From an uncultured Dorea sp. (GTDB lineage: Bacteria > Bacillota > Clostridia > Lachnospirales > Lachnospiraceae): 64,000 nucleotides of DNA. Numbering within the stretch: the first letter of the stretch is position 1; every line of letters starts with the position of its first letter. This document shows, piece by piece, positions 15,748 to 24,596 of the stretch. The position numbers were made by a program, and so were the translations under genes. Under the pieces are notes generated by a model. The model ran no database searches and was not told the DNA's origin. It saw only the letters and a program-made list of their open reading frames with translations. Location: contig NZ_CAKRAH010000008.1 of assembly GCF_934294775.1 (NCBI RefSeq), forward strand, positions 1-64,000. Reading direction: 5' to 3'.

Positions 15748-17421
15748 ATGAGAAGTGATACAGTAACAAAAGGAAAACAGCAGGCGCCGCACCGTTCACT
15801 GTTTAACGCACTCGGACTTACAGAGGAAGAGATGAACAGACCACTGGTAGGTATTGTTTGCTCTTATAATGAGATCGTTCCGGGACATATGAATCTTGAT
15901 AAGATTGCAAATGCAGTAAAACAGGGAGTTGCCATGGCAGGTGGTACACCAATCATGTTCCCTGCAATTGCAGTATGTGACGGAATTGCAATGGGACACA
16001 TCGGAATGAAATATTCACTGGTAACAAGAGATCTGATCGCAGATTCTACAGAAGCAATGGCAATGGCACACCAGTTTGACGCACTCGTAATGATCCCGAA
16101 CTGTGACAAGAACGTACCAGGACTTCTGATGGCTGCAGCAAGAATCAATGTTCCGACTGTATTTGTAAGTGGCGGACCGATGCTTGCAGGACATGTAAAA
16201 GGGCAGAAGAGAAGCCTTTCCAGCATGTTTGAAGCAGTAGGAGCAAATGCAGCAGGAACAATGTCAGATGCAGACCTGTGCGAATTTGAAAATAAAGTAT
16301 GTCCGACCTGCGGATCCTGCTCAGGTATGTACACTGCAAACAGTATGAACTGTCTGACAGAAGTACTTGGTATGGGACTTCGTGGAAATGGAACAATCCC
16401 GGCAGTATATTCTGAAAGAATCCGTCTTGCAAAACATGCAGGTATGAAGGTTATGGAGCTTCTTGAGAAAAACATCCGTCCAAGAGACATCATGACAAAA
16501 GAAGCAATCCTGAATGCACTGACTGTAGATATGGCACTTGGATGCTCTACAAATAGCATGCTTCACCTTCCTGCAATCGCACATGAAGTAGGTATGGATT
16601 TTGAGATCGATTTTGCAAACGGAATCAGTGAAAAGACACCAAACCTTTGTCACCTTGCACCAGCTGGCCCGACTTATATGGAAGATTTAAATGAAGCCGG
16701 CGGAGTATATGCAGTTATGGCAGAATTAAATAAAAAAGGACTTCTGCATACAGAATGTATGACTGTTACAGGAAAGACGGTTGGAGAAAATATCGAGGGT
16801 GTTGTAAATAAAGACCCTGAAGTTATCAGATCAATTGACAATCCATATACACCAACAGGTGGACTTGCAGTATTAAAGGGTAATCTTGCACCGGATGGAA
16901 GTGTTGTAAAACGTTCCGCAGTCGTAGATGAGATGCTGGTACATGAAGGACCTGCAAGAGTATTTGACTGTGAGGAAGATGCAATTGCAGCAATCAAAGG
17001 CGGTAAGATCGTAGCCGGCGATGTAGTTGTTATCCGCTACGAAGGACCTAAGGGAGGACCTGGCATGCGTGAGATGTTAAATCCTACATCTGCAATTGCC
17101 GGAATGGGACTTGGATCAAGTGTAGCACTGATCACAGACGGACGTTTCAGCGGTGCATCAAGAGGAGCATCTATTGGACATGTATCTCCGGAAGCAGCAG
17201 TTGGCGGACCAATCGCACTGGTAGAAGAGGGAGACCTGATCCAGATTGATATCCCGAATCTTTCCATTCATCTGGATGTATCAGATGAAGAACTGGCTAA
17301 GAGAAAGGAAAACTGGACTCCTAGAGAGCCAAGAGTTACAACTGGATATCTTGCAAGATATGCAGCAATGGTTACTTCTGGAAACAGAGGAGCAATCCTT
17401 GAAGTTCCAAAAGCAAAATAA
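15748..17421 (+). CDS. ilvD: Dihydroxy-acid dehydratase IlvD
   Basis: Iron-sulfur dehydratase that makes 2-oxoisovalerate and 2-oxo-3-methylvalerate in valine/isoleucine synthesis. The length is 557 residues, normal. Cluster/metal cysteines appear in CDKNVPGLLMAA near residue 118 and CGSCSGMYTANSMNCL near 190. The C-terminal TDGRFSGASRGASIGHVSPEAA is diagnostic. It lies 38 bp after leuB with RBS AGAGGAGG. Confidence 0.97.
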   Translation: MRSDTVTKGKQQAPHRSLFNALGLTEEEMNRPLVGIVCSYNEIVPGHMNLDKIANAVKQGVAMAGGTPIMFPAIAVCDGIAMGHIGMKYSLVTRDLIADSTEAMAMAHQFDALVMIPNCDKNVPGLLMAAARINVPTVFVSGGPMLAGHVKGQKRSLSSMFEAVGANAAGTMSDADLCEFENKVCPTCGSCSGMYTANSMNCLTEVLGMGLRGNGTIPAVYSERIRLAKHAGMKVMELLEKNIRPRDIMTKEAILNALTVDMALGCSTNSMLHLPAIAHEVGMDFEIDFANGISEKTPNLCHLAPAGPTYMEDLNEAGGVYAVMAELNKKGLLHTECMTVTGKTVGENIEGVVNKDPEVIRSIDNPYTPTGGLAVLKGNLAPDGSVVKRSAVVDEMLVHEGPARVFDCEEDAIAAIKGGKIVAGDVVVIRYEGPKGGPGMREMLNPTSAIAGMGLGSSVALITDGRFSGASRGASIGHVSPEAAVGGPIALVEEGDLIQIDIPNLSIHLDVSDEELAKRKENWTPREPRVTTGYLARYAAMVTSGNRGAILEVPKAK

Positions 17422-17486
17422 AGTAGTCAGAATAAATTGGTGAAAATAAAGTAGTCAAAAAAACAAATGACAGGGGAATGAATGGT

Positions 17487-19172
17487 ATGCACTTAACAGG
17501 ATCACAGATAGTAATTGAGTGTTTGAAAGAGCAGGGCGTAGATACCGTATTTGGGTATCCGGGCGGAGCTATTTTGAACGTATATGATGAATTATATAAA
17601 CATAAAGATGAAATCAGACATATCCTCACATCGCATGAGCAGGGTGCTGCTCATGCGGCAGATGGATATGCCAGAGCAACAGGAAAAGTTGGTGTGTGTC
17701 TGGCAACCAGCGGACCTGGTGCAACAAACCTTGTAACCGGAATCGCAACAGCGTACATGGATTCAATACCGGTTGTTGCAATTACCTGTAATGTCGGAGT
17801 TTCGCTTCTTGGAAAAGACAGCTTCCAGGAGATTGATATTGCAGGTGTTACAATGCCGATCACAAAGCATAACTATATCGTAAAAGACGTGAATAATCTT
17901 GCAGATACAATCCGTAAAGCATTTGTGATCGCAAAAGAAGGCAGACCGGGACCTGTCCTGATCGATATTCCAAAGGATGTAACAGCCAATAAGGCAGAAT
18001 TCACGCCAGAGGCACCAAAAGAAGTAAAGCCATCCGAAGACATATGTGAAGAAGATCTGGAAAAAGCAGTTCAGATGATTAAGGGATCAAAGAAACCATA
18101 TATATTTGTCGGAGGCGGGGCTGTATTAGCCGGAGCAAGCAAAGAGTTATATGAGTTTGTAAAGAAGGTAGATGCGCCGGTTACTGATTCCCTGATGGGA
18201 AAAGGAGCATTTCCAGGAACCGATCCGTTATATACCGGAATGCTTGGAATGCATGGAACAAAAGCTTCGAATTATGGCGTCAGTGAATGTGACCTTCTGA
18301 TTGTTGCAGGAGCCAGATTCAGCGACCGTGTTACAGGTAATGCGAAAAAATTTGCAAAAAATGCGAAAATCTTACAGTTTGATGTAGATGCTGCAGAGAT
18401 GAATAAAAACATCCTGATCACAGAAGGTGTAGTAGGTGATCTGAAGGTTGTTCTTGAAAAGATGAATGAACGTCTGGAGCAGCAGGATCATAAGGCATGG
18501 GTAGAACAGATCATGTCTTACAAAGAAAAATATCCGATGACATATCATCCGGATGTACTGAGTGGTCCGTTTGTAGTAGAAGAAATCTACCGCCAGACCA
18601 ATGGTGAAGCGATTATCTCTACCGAAGTAGGTCAGCATCAGATGTGGGCAGCACAGTATTATAAATATACAGAGCCAAGAACACTCCTTACATCAGGAGG
18701 TCTTGGAACTATGGGTTATGGTCTTGGAGCTTCTCTTGGAGCGAAGGTTGGCAGACCGGAAAAGACTGTAGTTAATATTGCAGGTGACGGATGTTTCCGT
18801 ATGAATATGAATGAGATTGCTACTGCAACACGCCATAATATTCCGGTGATCCAGGTAGTAATCAATAACCATGTACTTGGTATGGTCCGCCAGTGGCAGA
18901 ACCTGTTCTACGGACAGCGTTACTCGGCTACCGTATTAAATGATGCAGTAGACTTTGTAAAACTTGCAGAGGCTATGGGAGCAGAAGGAATACGTGTGGC
19001 AACCCAGGAAGAGTTCAAAAAAGCATTTGCGGATGCGTTAAAGAGTGGACATCCGGTTGTGATCGACTGTCAGATTGACAGTGACGATAAAGTATGGCCG
19101 ATGGTTGCACCTGGAGCGCCGATTAACGAGGCTTTTGATGAAAAAGACCTGGAAGCAAAGAAAGCAGAATAA
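17487..19172 (+). CDS. ilvB: Acetolactate synthase large subunit IlvB
   Basis: ThDP/FAD-dependent synthase of acetolactate, the first common step to valine/isoleucine. The start at 17487 (MHLTGSQIVIECL) is preferred because GGGG at 17473-17476 is ten bases upstream; the ATG at 17478 is too close. Features are FGYPGGAILNVYD with the catalytic Glu in SHEQGAAHAADGYAR near residue 50, and the ThDP-binding motif GDGCFRMNMNEIATA through NN near residues 435-460. The 561 residues fit. No regulatory subunit ilvN and no ilvC follow, so these must lie elsewhere or be absent. Confidence 0.95.
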   Translation: MHLTGSQIVIECLKEQGVDTVFGYPGGAILNVYDELYKHKDEIRHILTSHEQGAAHAADGYARATGKVGVCLATSGPGATNLVTGIATAYMDSIPVVAITCNVGVSLLGKDSFQEIDIAGVTMPITKHNYIVKDVNNLADTIRKAFVIAKEGRPGPVLIDIPKDVTANKAEFTPEAPKEVKPSEDICEEDLEKAVQMIKGSKKPYIFVGGGAVLAGASKELYEFVKKVDAPVTDSLMGKGAFPGTDPLYTGMLGMHGTKASNYGVSECDLLIVAGARFSDRVTGNAKKFAKNAKILQFDVDAAEMNKNILITEGVVGDLKVVLEKMNERLEQQDHKAWVEQIMSYKEKYPMTYHPDVLSGPFVVEEIYRQTNGEAIISTEVGQHQMWAAQYYKYTEPRTLLTSGGLGTMGYGLGASLGAKVGRPEKTVVNIAGDGCFRMNMNEIATATRHNIPVIQVVINNHVLGMVRQWQNLFYGQRYSATVLNDAVDFVKLAEAMGAEGIRVATQEEFKKAFADALKSGHPVVIDCQIDSDDKVWPMVAPGAPINEAFDEKDLEAKKAE

Positions 19173-19211
19173 GAATAGCAAAAAAAGTTAAAGGAAAATG
19201 GAGGAACTACA

Positions 19212-20294
19212 ATGAGCAGAGTGTACAATTTTTCAGCAGGCCCGGCCGTATTGCCGGAAGAAGTATTAAAAGAAGCAGCAGCAGAGATGTTAGACTATAA
19301 TGGCTGTGGAATGTCGGTAATGGAAATGAGTCACCGCTCATCGGTGTTCCAGGAGATTATTGAGACGGCAGAAGCAGATATCCGTGAACTGATGCATATT
19401 CCGGATAATTATAAAGTATTATTTTTACAGGGTGGTGCGTCTCAGCAATTTGCCATGATTCCTATGAATCTTATGAAAAATAAAGTGGCTGACTATATCG
19501 TTACCGGGCAGTGGGCGAAAAAGGCAGCAAAAGAAGCGGAAAAATACGGAGAGGTCCATGTGATTGCATCTTCCGAAGATAAGACATTTTCTTATATTCC
19601 GGACTGCTCAGACCTTCCGGTTTCTGAAAATGCAGATTATGTATATATCTGTGAAAATAATACGATTTATGGTACAAAATTCAAAGAACTTCCAAATACC
19701 AAAGGAAAAACACTGGTGGCAGATGTATCTTCCTGCTTCCTTTCTGAGCCGGTTGATGTCACAAAGTATGGTGTGATCTACGGAGGAGTTCAGAAAAATG
19801 TTGGTCCTGCAGGTGTAGTGATTGCCATCATCAGAGAAGACCTGATCACAGATGATGTATTAGAAGGAACACCGACTATGCTGAAGTATAAGACACATGC
19901 AGATGCAAAGTCTTTATATAATACACCACCGGCATATGGCATCTATATCTGTGGAAAAGTATTCAAATGGCTGAAAAAACAGGGCGGCCTGGAAGCAATC
20001 AAAGAACGCAATGAGAAAAAGGCAAAAATCCTGTATGATTATCTGGATGAAAGTAAACTTTTCAAAGGTACGGTTGTACCAAAAGACCGTTCGCTTATGA
20101 ATGTTCCGTTTGTAACAGGAGATAAAGATCTGGATGCGAAATTTGTAAAAGAAGCAAAAGAAGCCGGATTTGAGAATCTGAAGGGACACAGAAGCGTAGG
20201 TGGAATGCGTGCAAGTATTTACAATGCTATGCCGGTCGAGGGCGTAGAAAAGCTTGTAGAATTCATGAAGAAATTTGAAAAGGAGAATCTGTAA
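19212..20294 (+). CDS. serC: Phosphoserine aminotransferase SerC
   Basis: PLP enzyme that converts 3-phosphohydroxypyruvate to phosphoserine. The 360 residues begin MSRVYNFSAGPAVLPEEVL, a family hallmark. The PLP-binding region VADVSSCFLSEPVDVTKYGVIYGGVQKNVGPAG (about 170-203) includes the Schiff-base Lys. GHRSVGGMRASIYNAMP lies at the C-terminus. RBS is GGAGG. It precedes serA by two bases, so the pair is translationally coupled. Placement after ilvB suggests one amino-acid biosynthesis operon. Confidence 0.97.
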   Translation: MSRVYNFSAGPAVLPEEVLKEAAAEMLDYNGCGMSVMEMSHRSSVFQEIIETAEADIRELMHIPDNYKVLFLQGGASQQFAMIPMNLMKNKVADYIVTGQWAKKAAKEAEKYGEVHVIASSEDKTFSYIPDCSDLPVSENADYVYICENNTIYGTKFKELPNTKGKTLVADVSSCFLSEPVDVTKYGVIYGGVQKNVGPAGVVIAIIREDLITDDVLEGTPTMLKYKTHADAKSLYNTPPAYGIYICGKVFKWLKKQGGLEAIKERNEKKAKILYDYLDESKLFKGTVVPKDRSLMNVPFVTGDKDLDAKFVKEAKEAGFENLKGHRSVGGMRASIYNAMPVEGVEKLVEFMKKFEKENL

Positions 20295-20296
20295 TC

Positions 20297-21460
20297 ATGT
20301 ATAAGTATCATAATCTGAACCCAATTTCCCAGGTAGGACTGGACGAATTTACACAGGAGTATGCACCGGTCAGCACACCGGAAGCAGCAGATGCAATTCT
20401 GGTAAGAAGTGCAGCTATGCACGAGATGGAATTTGCACCGGAATTAAAAGCAATCGCAAGAGCCGGTGCCGGAGTAAATAATATTCCGCTGGAAAAATGT
20501 GCAGAGCAGGGAATTGTTGTATTTAACACACCTGGAGCCAATGCAAACGGTGTAAAAGAGCTTGTAATCGCAGGAATGCTTCTTGCATCCAGAGACATCA
20601 TTGGTGGAATTAACTGGGTACAGGAAAATGAAGAAGACGGGAACATTGCAAAAGATGCAGAAAAAGCAAAGAAAGCATTTGCAGGACAGGAGCTGCAGGG
20701 AAAGAAACTTGGTGTAATCGGTCTTGGTGCGATTGGAGTTCTGGTTGCAAATGCAGCAACACATCTTGGTATGGATGTATACGGATATGATCCGTATGTA
20801 TCTGTTGACTCTGCATGGAGACTTTCAAGAAGCATTCATCACACAACAAATGTAGATGAAATTTATGAAAACTGTGATTATATTACTGTGCATGTGCCGG
20901 CACTTGACAGTACAAGGGGAATGATAGGAAAAGATGCTCTTGGACTGATGAAAGAAGGCGTGATCGTCCTGAACTTTGCAAGAGATGTGCTGGTAGATTC
21001 CGAAGCGATGGTAGATGCTCTGGTATCAGGTAAGGTAAAACATTATGTAACAGATTTCCCGACACCAGAGATTGCGGGCGTGAAGGGAGCTATCGTAATC
21101 CCTCATCTCGGAGCTTCTACAGAAGAGTCTGAAGATAACTGTGCAAAGATGGCAGTAAAAGAGGTTATGGATTATCTGGAAAATGGTAATATCAAACATT
21201 CTGTAAATTATCCGGATTGCGATATGGGACTTAGAGGAGATAAGACACGTATCCTGGTATTGCATCATAATGTGCCGAATATGATTGGTCAGATTTCTGC
21301 AATTCTTGCAAAAGATAACATGAATATCGCAGACCTTACCAATAAAAGTAAAGGAAAGTATGCGTATACAATGATTGATATTGATTCAGATGTTACAGAA
21401 AATGTAGTAGAAGAATTGAAGGGCATCGGAGAAGTGTTACGTGTACGTGTTATATGTTAA
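20297..21460 (+). CDS. serA: D-3-phosphoglycerate dehydrogenase SerA (short ACT form)
   Basis: NAD-dependent oxidation of 3-phosphoglycerate, the first step of serine synthesis. The 387 residues have the substrate/NAD domains (GVIGLGAIGVLVANAATHLGMDVYGYDPY near residue 139). The catalytic His is in IPHLGASTEESEDNCAKMA near residue 270. A C-terminal ACT domain (about 315-387, ILVLHHNVPNMIGQISAIL) points to serine feedback. The short form without the intervening domain is common in Clostridia. Two bases separate it from serC. Confidence 0.95.
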   Translation: MYKYHNLNPISQVGLDEFTQEYAPVSTPEAADAILVRSAAMHEMEFAPELKAIARAGAGVNNIPLEKCAEQGIVVFNTPGANANGVKELVIAGMLLASRDIIGGINWVQENEEDGNIAKDAEKAKKAFAGQELQGKKLGVIGLGAIGVLVANAATHLGMDVYGYDPYVSVDSAWRLSRSIHHTTNVDEIYENCDYITVHVPALDSTRGMIGKDALGLMKEGVIVLNFARDVLVDSEAMVDALVSGKVKHYVTDFPTPEIAGVKGAIVIPHLGASTEESEDNCAKMAVKEVMDYLENGNIKHSVNYPDCDMGLRGDKTRILVLHHNVPNMIGQISAILAKDNMNIADLTNKSKGKYAYTMIDIDSDVTENVVEELKGIGEVLRVRVIC

Positions 21461-21558
21461 TTAAAATTAATAATTTTGTAAGAAAGCCTTAATTGCGAAA
21501 TGTGTCGAATTAGAGTATCCTTAATATATTAGCTGATAAGAATCAGGGGGATATAATA

Positions 21559-22998
21559 ATGGATGAATGGTCAGAAATTCGAAGACGCAAAAAAAGACAT
21601 CGGAGAAGAGTAAGAAACATACGTGTGTGTCTTACTCTTTTTGCCATCTGCTTGGTAGCGATTGCAATTCCAACAATAAGAGTATTGCTTCGCAAACCGG
21701 CAAAAATAACGATCCAGATGGCGGATATAGAGATTACCCAGGGAGAACAGTTGCCGGCATATTCTGCAGATGTTAAGATTACTGATAAAGATCATATCAG
21801 GCTTGAAAAAGATTACACAGCAGCACAGCTGGCAAAAGAACTGCAAAACGGCAAAGGAATTACATTTTCGAGCAGTGCGGATGCGAACACGGAAGGAACT
21901 TACGTGATTACAGCAAAACTAGATGCAGCAATCCAGAAGAAATTGTCAAATGAATGGAAGAAAAAAGTAGAGATCAGCATTAAGAACGGAACTTGTAATG
22001 TGAAGAACCCTACCGGAGCATGGGAGAATAACAAATTCAAAAAATATGATGGAACTTATGTTACATCTGATTTTGTGGATTCTATGGGAAATACATATTA
22101 TCTGGATGAGAACGGTGAAAAAGTTACTGGCTGGCAGACAATTCAGAATGCAATGTACTGTTTTGATACCGAGGGGGCAATGCAGAAGTCGGCATGGGTA
22201 GAAAAAGACAATGGAAAAGCATATGTTGGTGAAGATGGAAAAGCTTTAACCGGCTGGCAGACACTGGACGATAAACAGTATTACTTTGATGCGGAAGGTA
22301 TTGCTGCAACAGGAGAAGTGACGATTGGACTGGAAAAATGCAAGTTCAGTGATTCGGGAGAACTGATTTCCAAGGAAAAAGCAGCGATTGATCCAAAGAA
22401 ACCGATGGTTGCACTTACATTTGATGATGGACCTGGCGCCAGAACAAAAGAAGTTCTTGATCAGTTGAAGAAGTACAATGCACATGCAACGTTCTTCATG
22501 TTAGGAAAGAATGTAGAGAAGTATGCAGATGTGGTAAAACAGATGCAGGAAGACGGAAATGAACTGGGTAATCATTCGTACGACCACAAACAGCTGAGCA
22601 CACTGGATGCAACAGGAATTGCAGGCGAAGTTGGTAATACGAACCAGGCAATTAAAAATGTGTGTGGTAAAACTGCGACAGTTATGAGACCGCCATATGG
22701 TGCAATCAATGATACCGTAAAGGCAAATGTCGGTATGCCGATGATTCTCTGGAGTATCGATACGCTGGACTGGAAGACACGTAATGCACAGTCAACGATT
22801 AATAATGTCATGACGAAGGTAAAGGATGGAGATATTATCCTGATGCATGATATTCATACAGAGACTGTTGATGCGGCACTTACGCTGATTCCAAAACTTG
22901 AAGAAGCCGGATACCAGCTGGTAACGGTTTCTGAGATGGCACAGGCCAAAGGTGTGACGCTTGAAAATGGAAAAGCTTACAGTACAATTGTAAAATAA
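21559..22998 (+). CDS. Wall-associated polysaccharide deacetylase with repeat-type binding region
   Basis: NodB/CE4 deacetylase, probably acting on peptidoglycan or another surface glycan. The 479 residues start with an Arg/Lys-rich cytoplasmic stretch and a membrane helix (about 22-42). A linker domain follows, then two or three choline-binding-like wall repeats (GWQTIQNAMYCFDTEGAMQ, GWQTLDDKQYYFDAEG) around 175-265. The NodB domain starts near residue 283 (ALTFDDGPG). Metal His are in GNHSYDH, and RPPYG and ILMHDIH carry the remaining active-site motifs. All key residues are present. It is followed by a terminator, so it is likely monocistronic. Confidence 0.92.
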   Translation: MDEWSEIRRRKKRHRRRVRNIRVCLTLFAICLVAIAIPTIRVLLRKPAKITIQMADIEITQGEQLPAYSADVKITDKDHIRLEKDYTAAQLAKELQNGKGITFSSSADANTEGTYVITAKLDAAIQKKLSNEWKKKVEISIKNGTCNVKNPTGAWENNKFKKYDGTYVTSDFVDSMGNTYYLDENGEKVTGWQTIQNAMYCFDTEGAMQKSAWVEKDNGKAYVGEDGKALTGWQTLDDKQYYFDAEGIAATGEVTIGLEKCKFSDSGELISKEKAAIDPKKPMVALTFDDGPGARTKEVLDQLKKYNAHATFFMLGKNVEKYADVVKQMQEDGNELGNHSYDHKQLSTLDATGIAGEVGNTNQAIKNVCGKTATVMRPPYGAINDTVKANVGMPMILWSIDTLDWKTRNAQSTINNVMTKVKDGDIILMHDIHTETVDAALTLIPKLEEAGYQLVTVSEMAQAKGVTLENGKAYSTIVK

Positions 22999-23030
22999 TA
23001 ATATATCAGGAAATAGAAATAATATACAAG

Positions 23031-23082
23031 AAAAGCTTCTTTTATTGCATGGCAGATTTGCCGACGATAGAAGAAGCTTTTT
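23031..23082 (+). terminator. Terminator of the polysaccharide deacetylase gene
   Basis: AAAAGCTTCTT (23031-23041) pairs with AAGAAGCTTTT, ending at about 23081, around an inner GGCA/TGCC helix. A short T-tract follows. Confidence 0.85.
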
Positions 23083-23089
23083 ATATCGC

Positions 23090-23144
23090 CATACGTTTGG
23101 GAAGAAGATGCCACTGGCAATTTCTCTTGCATACTACGGTATAC
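23090..23144 (-). repeat. Terminator-linked repeat, copy R3 (minus orientation)
   Basis: Read on the minus strand it starts GTATACCGTAGTATGCAAG directly after the T-tract of the prs terminator. It continues with GAGAAATTGCCAGTGGCA and ends in a decayed outer arm near TCTTCTTCCC. It carries both hairpin segments. Confidence 0.8.
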
Positions 23145-23172
23145 AAAAAAGCTGCCGGTGATGGCAGCTTTT
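23145..23172 (-). terminator. Terminator of prs
   Basis: A 10-bp perfect stem, AAAAGCTGCC/GGCAGCTTTT, with a six-base loop. On the minus strand it runs into a T6 tract (A-run at 23145-23150). Confidence 0.92.
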
Positions 23173-23189
23173 ACATAGTGGCTTATGGA

Positions 23190-24365
23190 TTATAAAGAAT
23201 TACGATGTTTTTCGAGCAGGCGGTGAATCTTTTCTGTAGGATCCATAACCTTACCGATACTGATATCATGGTTCATGGAATCGATGATCAGTGCGATAAA
23301 TTTACTCATATCAGCAATCAGGAAGTATGGTTTTTCCTTTGCTGCTGCAGGAAGGTAAGTAAGGTTAGTTGTGATGACACGGTCAATATAGCCTTTTTCA
23401 TAATATTCATCAAATTTTTCGAATCCATCTGTAAAAAGACCAAATGTCGTACATACAAATACACGGTTAGCACCGCGGTCTTTGATCTGTTTTGCAACAT
23501 CCAGCATACTTTCACCTGATGAAATCATATCATCGATGATGATTGCATCTTTTCCATCGAGATGCTCTCCTAAGAATTCGTGTGCTACAATAGGGTTTTT
23601 CCCATTTACAACCGTTGAATAATCACGGCGTTTGTAGAACATACCCATATTAACTCCCATAACGTTAGAGAAGTATACGGCACGCTGCATAGCACCCTCA
23701 TCAGGGCTGATGATCATCAGATGCTCTTTGTCAACTTTAAGATCAGGTTCTGCTTTTAACAAAGCCTTCATAAACTGATATGGAGGATTGAAACTGTCAA
23801 ATCCGTGCAGTGGAATTGAATTCTGAACACGTGGATCATGTGCATCAAATGTAAAGATATTTGAAACTCCCATATCGATTAATTCCTGTAAGGCAAGGGC
23901 GCTGTCCAGGGATTCACGTTTGGTACGTTTGTGCTGACGGCTTTCGTATAAGAATGGCATAACTACGTTTACACGGCGTGCCTTTCCATTTGCGGCAGCA
24001 ATAATACGTTTCAAATCCTGAAAATGATCGTCTGGTGACATGTGATTAAGATGCCCGTTAACAGAATAAGTAAGGCTGTGATTACATACATCAACCATGA
24101 GGAAAAGATCCGCACCTCTGATTGATTCTGTCAAAAGACCTTTTGCTTCTCCGCTTCCAAAACGAGGACAAGGACAATCAATCAGATAATTGTCACGCAT
24201 GTAATTGTAATACAATGGCGAATCCATTGCTTCGTTCATTGCACTTTTTCTGAACTGAACAATATAATCGTTCACTTTCTCACCGAGTTCGCGGCATGAT
24301 TCCAGTGCACCGATTTTTAATGGTGCTACAGGAAGACCGCTTTCCATTAATTTAATGTTTGGCAT
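23190..24365 (-). CDS. prs: Ribose-phosphate pyrophosphokinase, long divergent form
   Basis: Makes PRPP from ribose 5-phosphate and ATP for nucleotide, His and Trp synthesis. The 391 residues exceed the ~315 of classical class I Prs. The PRPP-binding loop IIIDDMISSGESMLD near residue 275, the catalytic KRR of MFYKRRDYS near 229, and the metal region TFDAHDPRVQNSIP near 168 (classically a DLH motif) are all recognisable but diverged. The first ~90 residues include an unusual insert with DCPCPRFGSGEAKG. The family is established enough for the name; kinetics and regulation may differ from B. subtilis Prs. Confidence 0.85.
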   Translation of the reverse strand: MPNIKLMESGLPVAPLKIGALESCRELGEKVNDYIVQFRKSAMNEAMDSPLYYNYMRDNYLIDCPCPRFGSGEAKGLLTESIRGADLFLMVDVCNHSLTYSVNGHLNHMSPDDHFQDLKRIIAAANGKARRVNVVMPFLYESRQHKRTKRESLDSALALQELIDMGVSNIFTFDAHDPRVQNSIPLHGFDSFNPPYQFMKALLKAEPDLKVDKEHLMIISPDEGAMQRAVYFSNVMGVNMGMFYKRRDYSTVVNGKNPIVAHEFLGEHLDGKDAIIIDDMISSGESMLDVAKQIKDRGANRVFVCTTFGLFTDGFEKFDEYYEKGYIDRVITTNLTYLPAAAKEKPYFLIADMSKFIALIIDSMNHDISIGKVMDPTEKIHRLLEKHRNSL

Positions 24366-24410
24366 GATGAAAACTCCTGTATATTTTTTGTAATAAGTTA
24401 CTCCTAATTA

Positions 24411-24440
24411 TTTATATCACTTTTCCTATGAAAAGGTCAA
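24411..24440 (-). promoter_or_regulatory. Predicted promoter of prs
   Basis: On the minus strand TTGACC (24440-24435) and TATAAA (24416-24411) are 18 bp apart, within the divergent prs/der spacer. Confidence 0.6.
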
Positions 24441-24447
24441 CTGTTGA

Positions 24448-24548
24448 TTGGACGAATTGCCAAAAGTGATGTATAATAAGATACTGTTCATTAGTGTGCG
24501 CAGTAACCATAATAGTGCTTGCACAATATATGGGGAGTAACGTATAAT
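24448..24548 (+). promoter_or_regulatory. Two tandem predicted promoters of der-plsY-gpsA
   Basis: P1 is TTGGAC (24448-24453) with TATAAT (24472-24477). P2 is TTGCAC (24519-24524) with TATAAT (24543-24548). Both have 18-bp spacers and exact -10 hexamers. Confidence 0.65.
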
Positions 24549-24596
24549 AGTAACGTTAAATGACAAATACAAGATAAAATATAGAGGAGAATGAAG

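Noticed and set aside
15864..16559. 231-residue minus-strand frame inside ilvD
   Set aside because: Antisense shadow of a highly conserved gene, without start signal or known domain.
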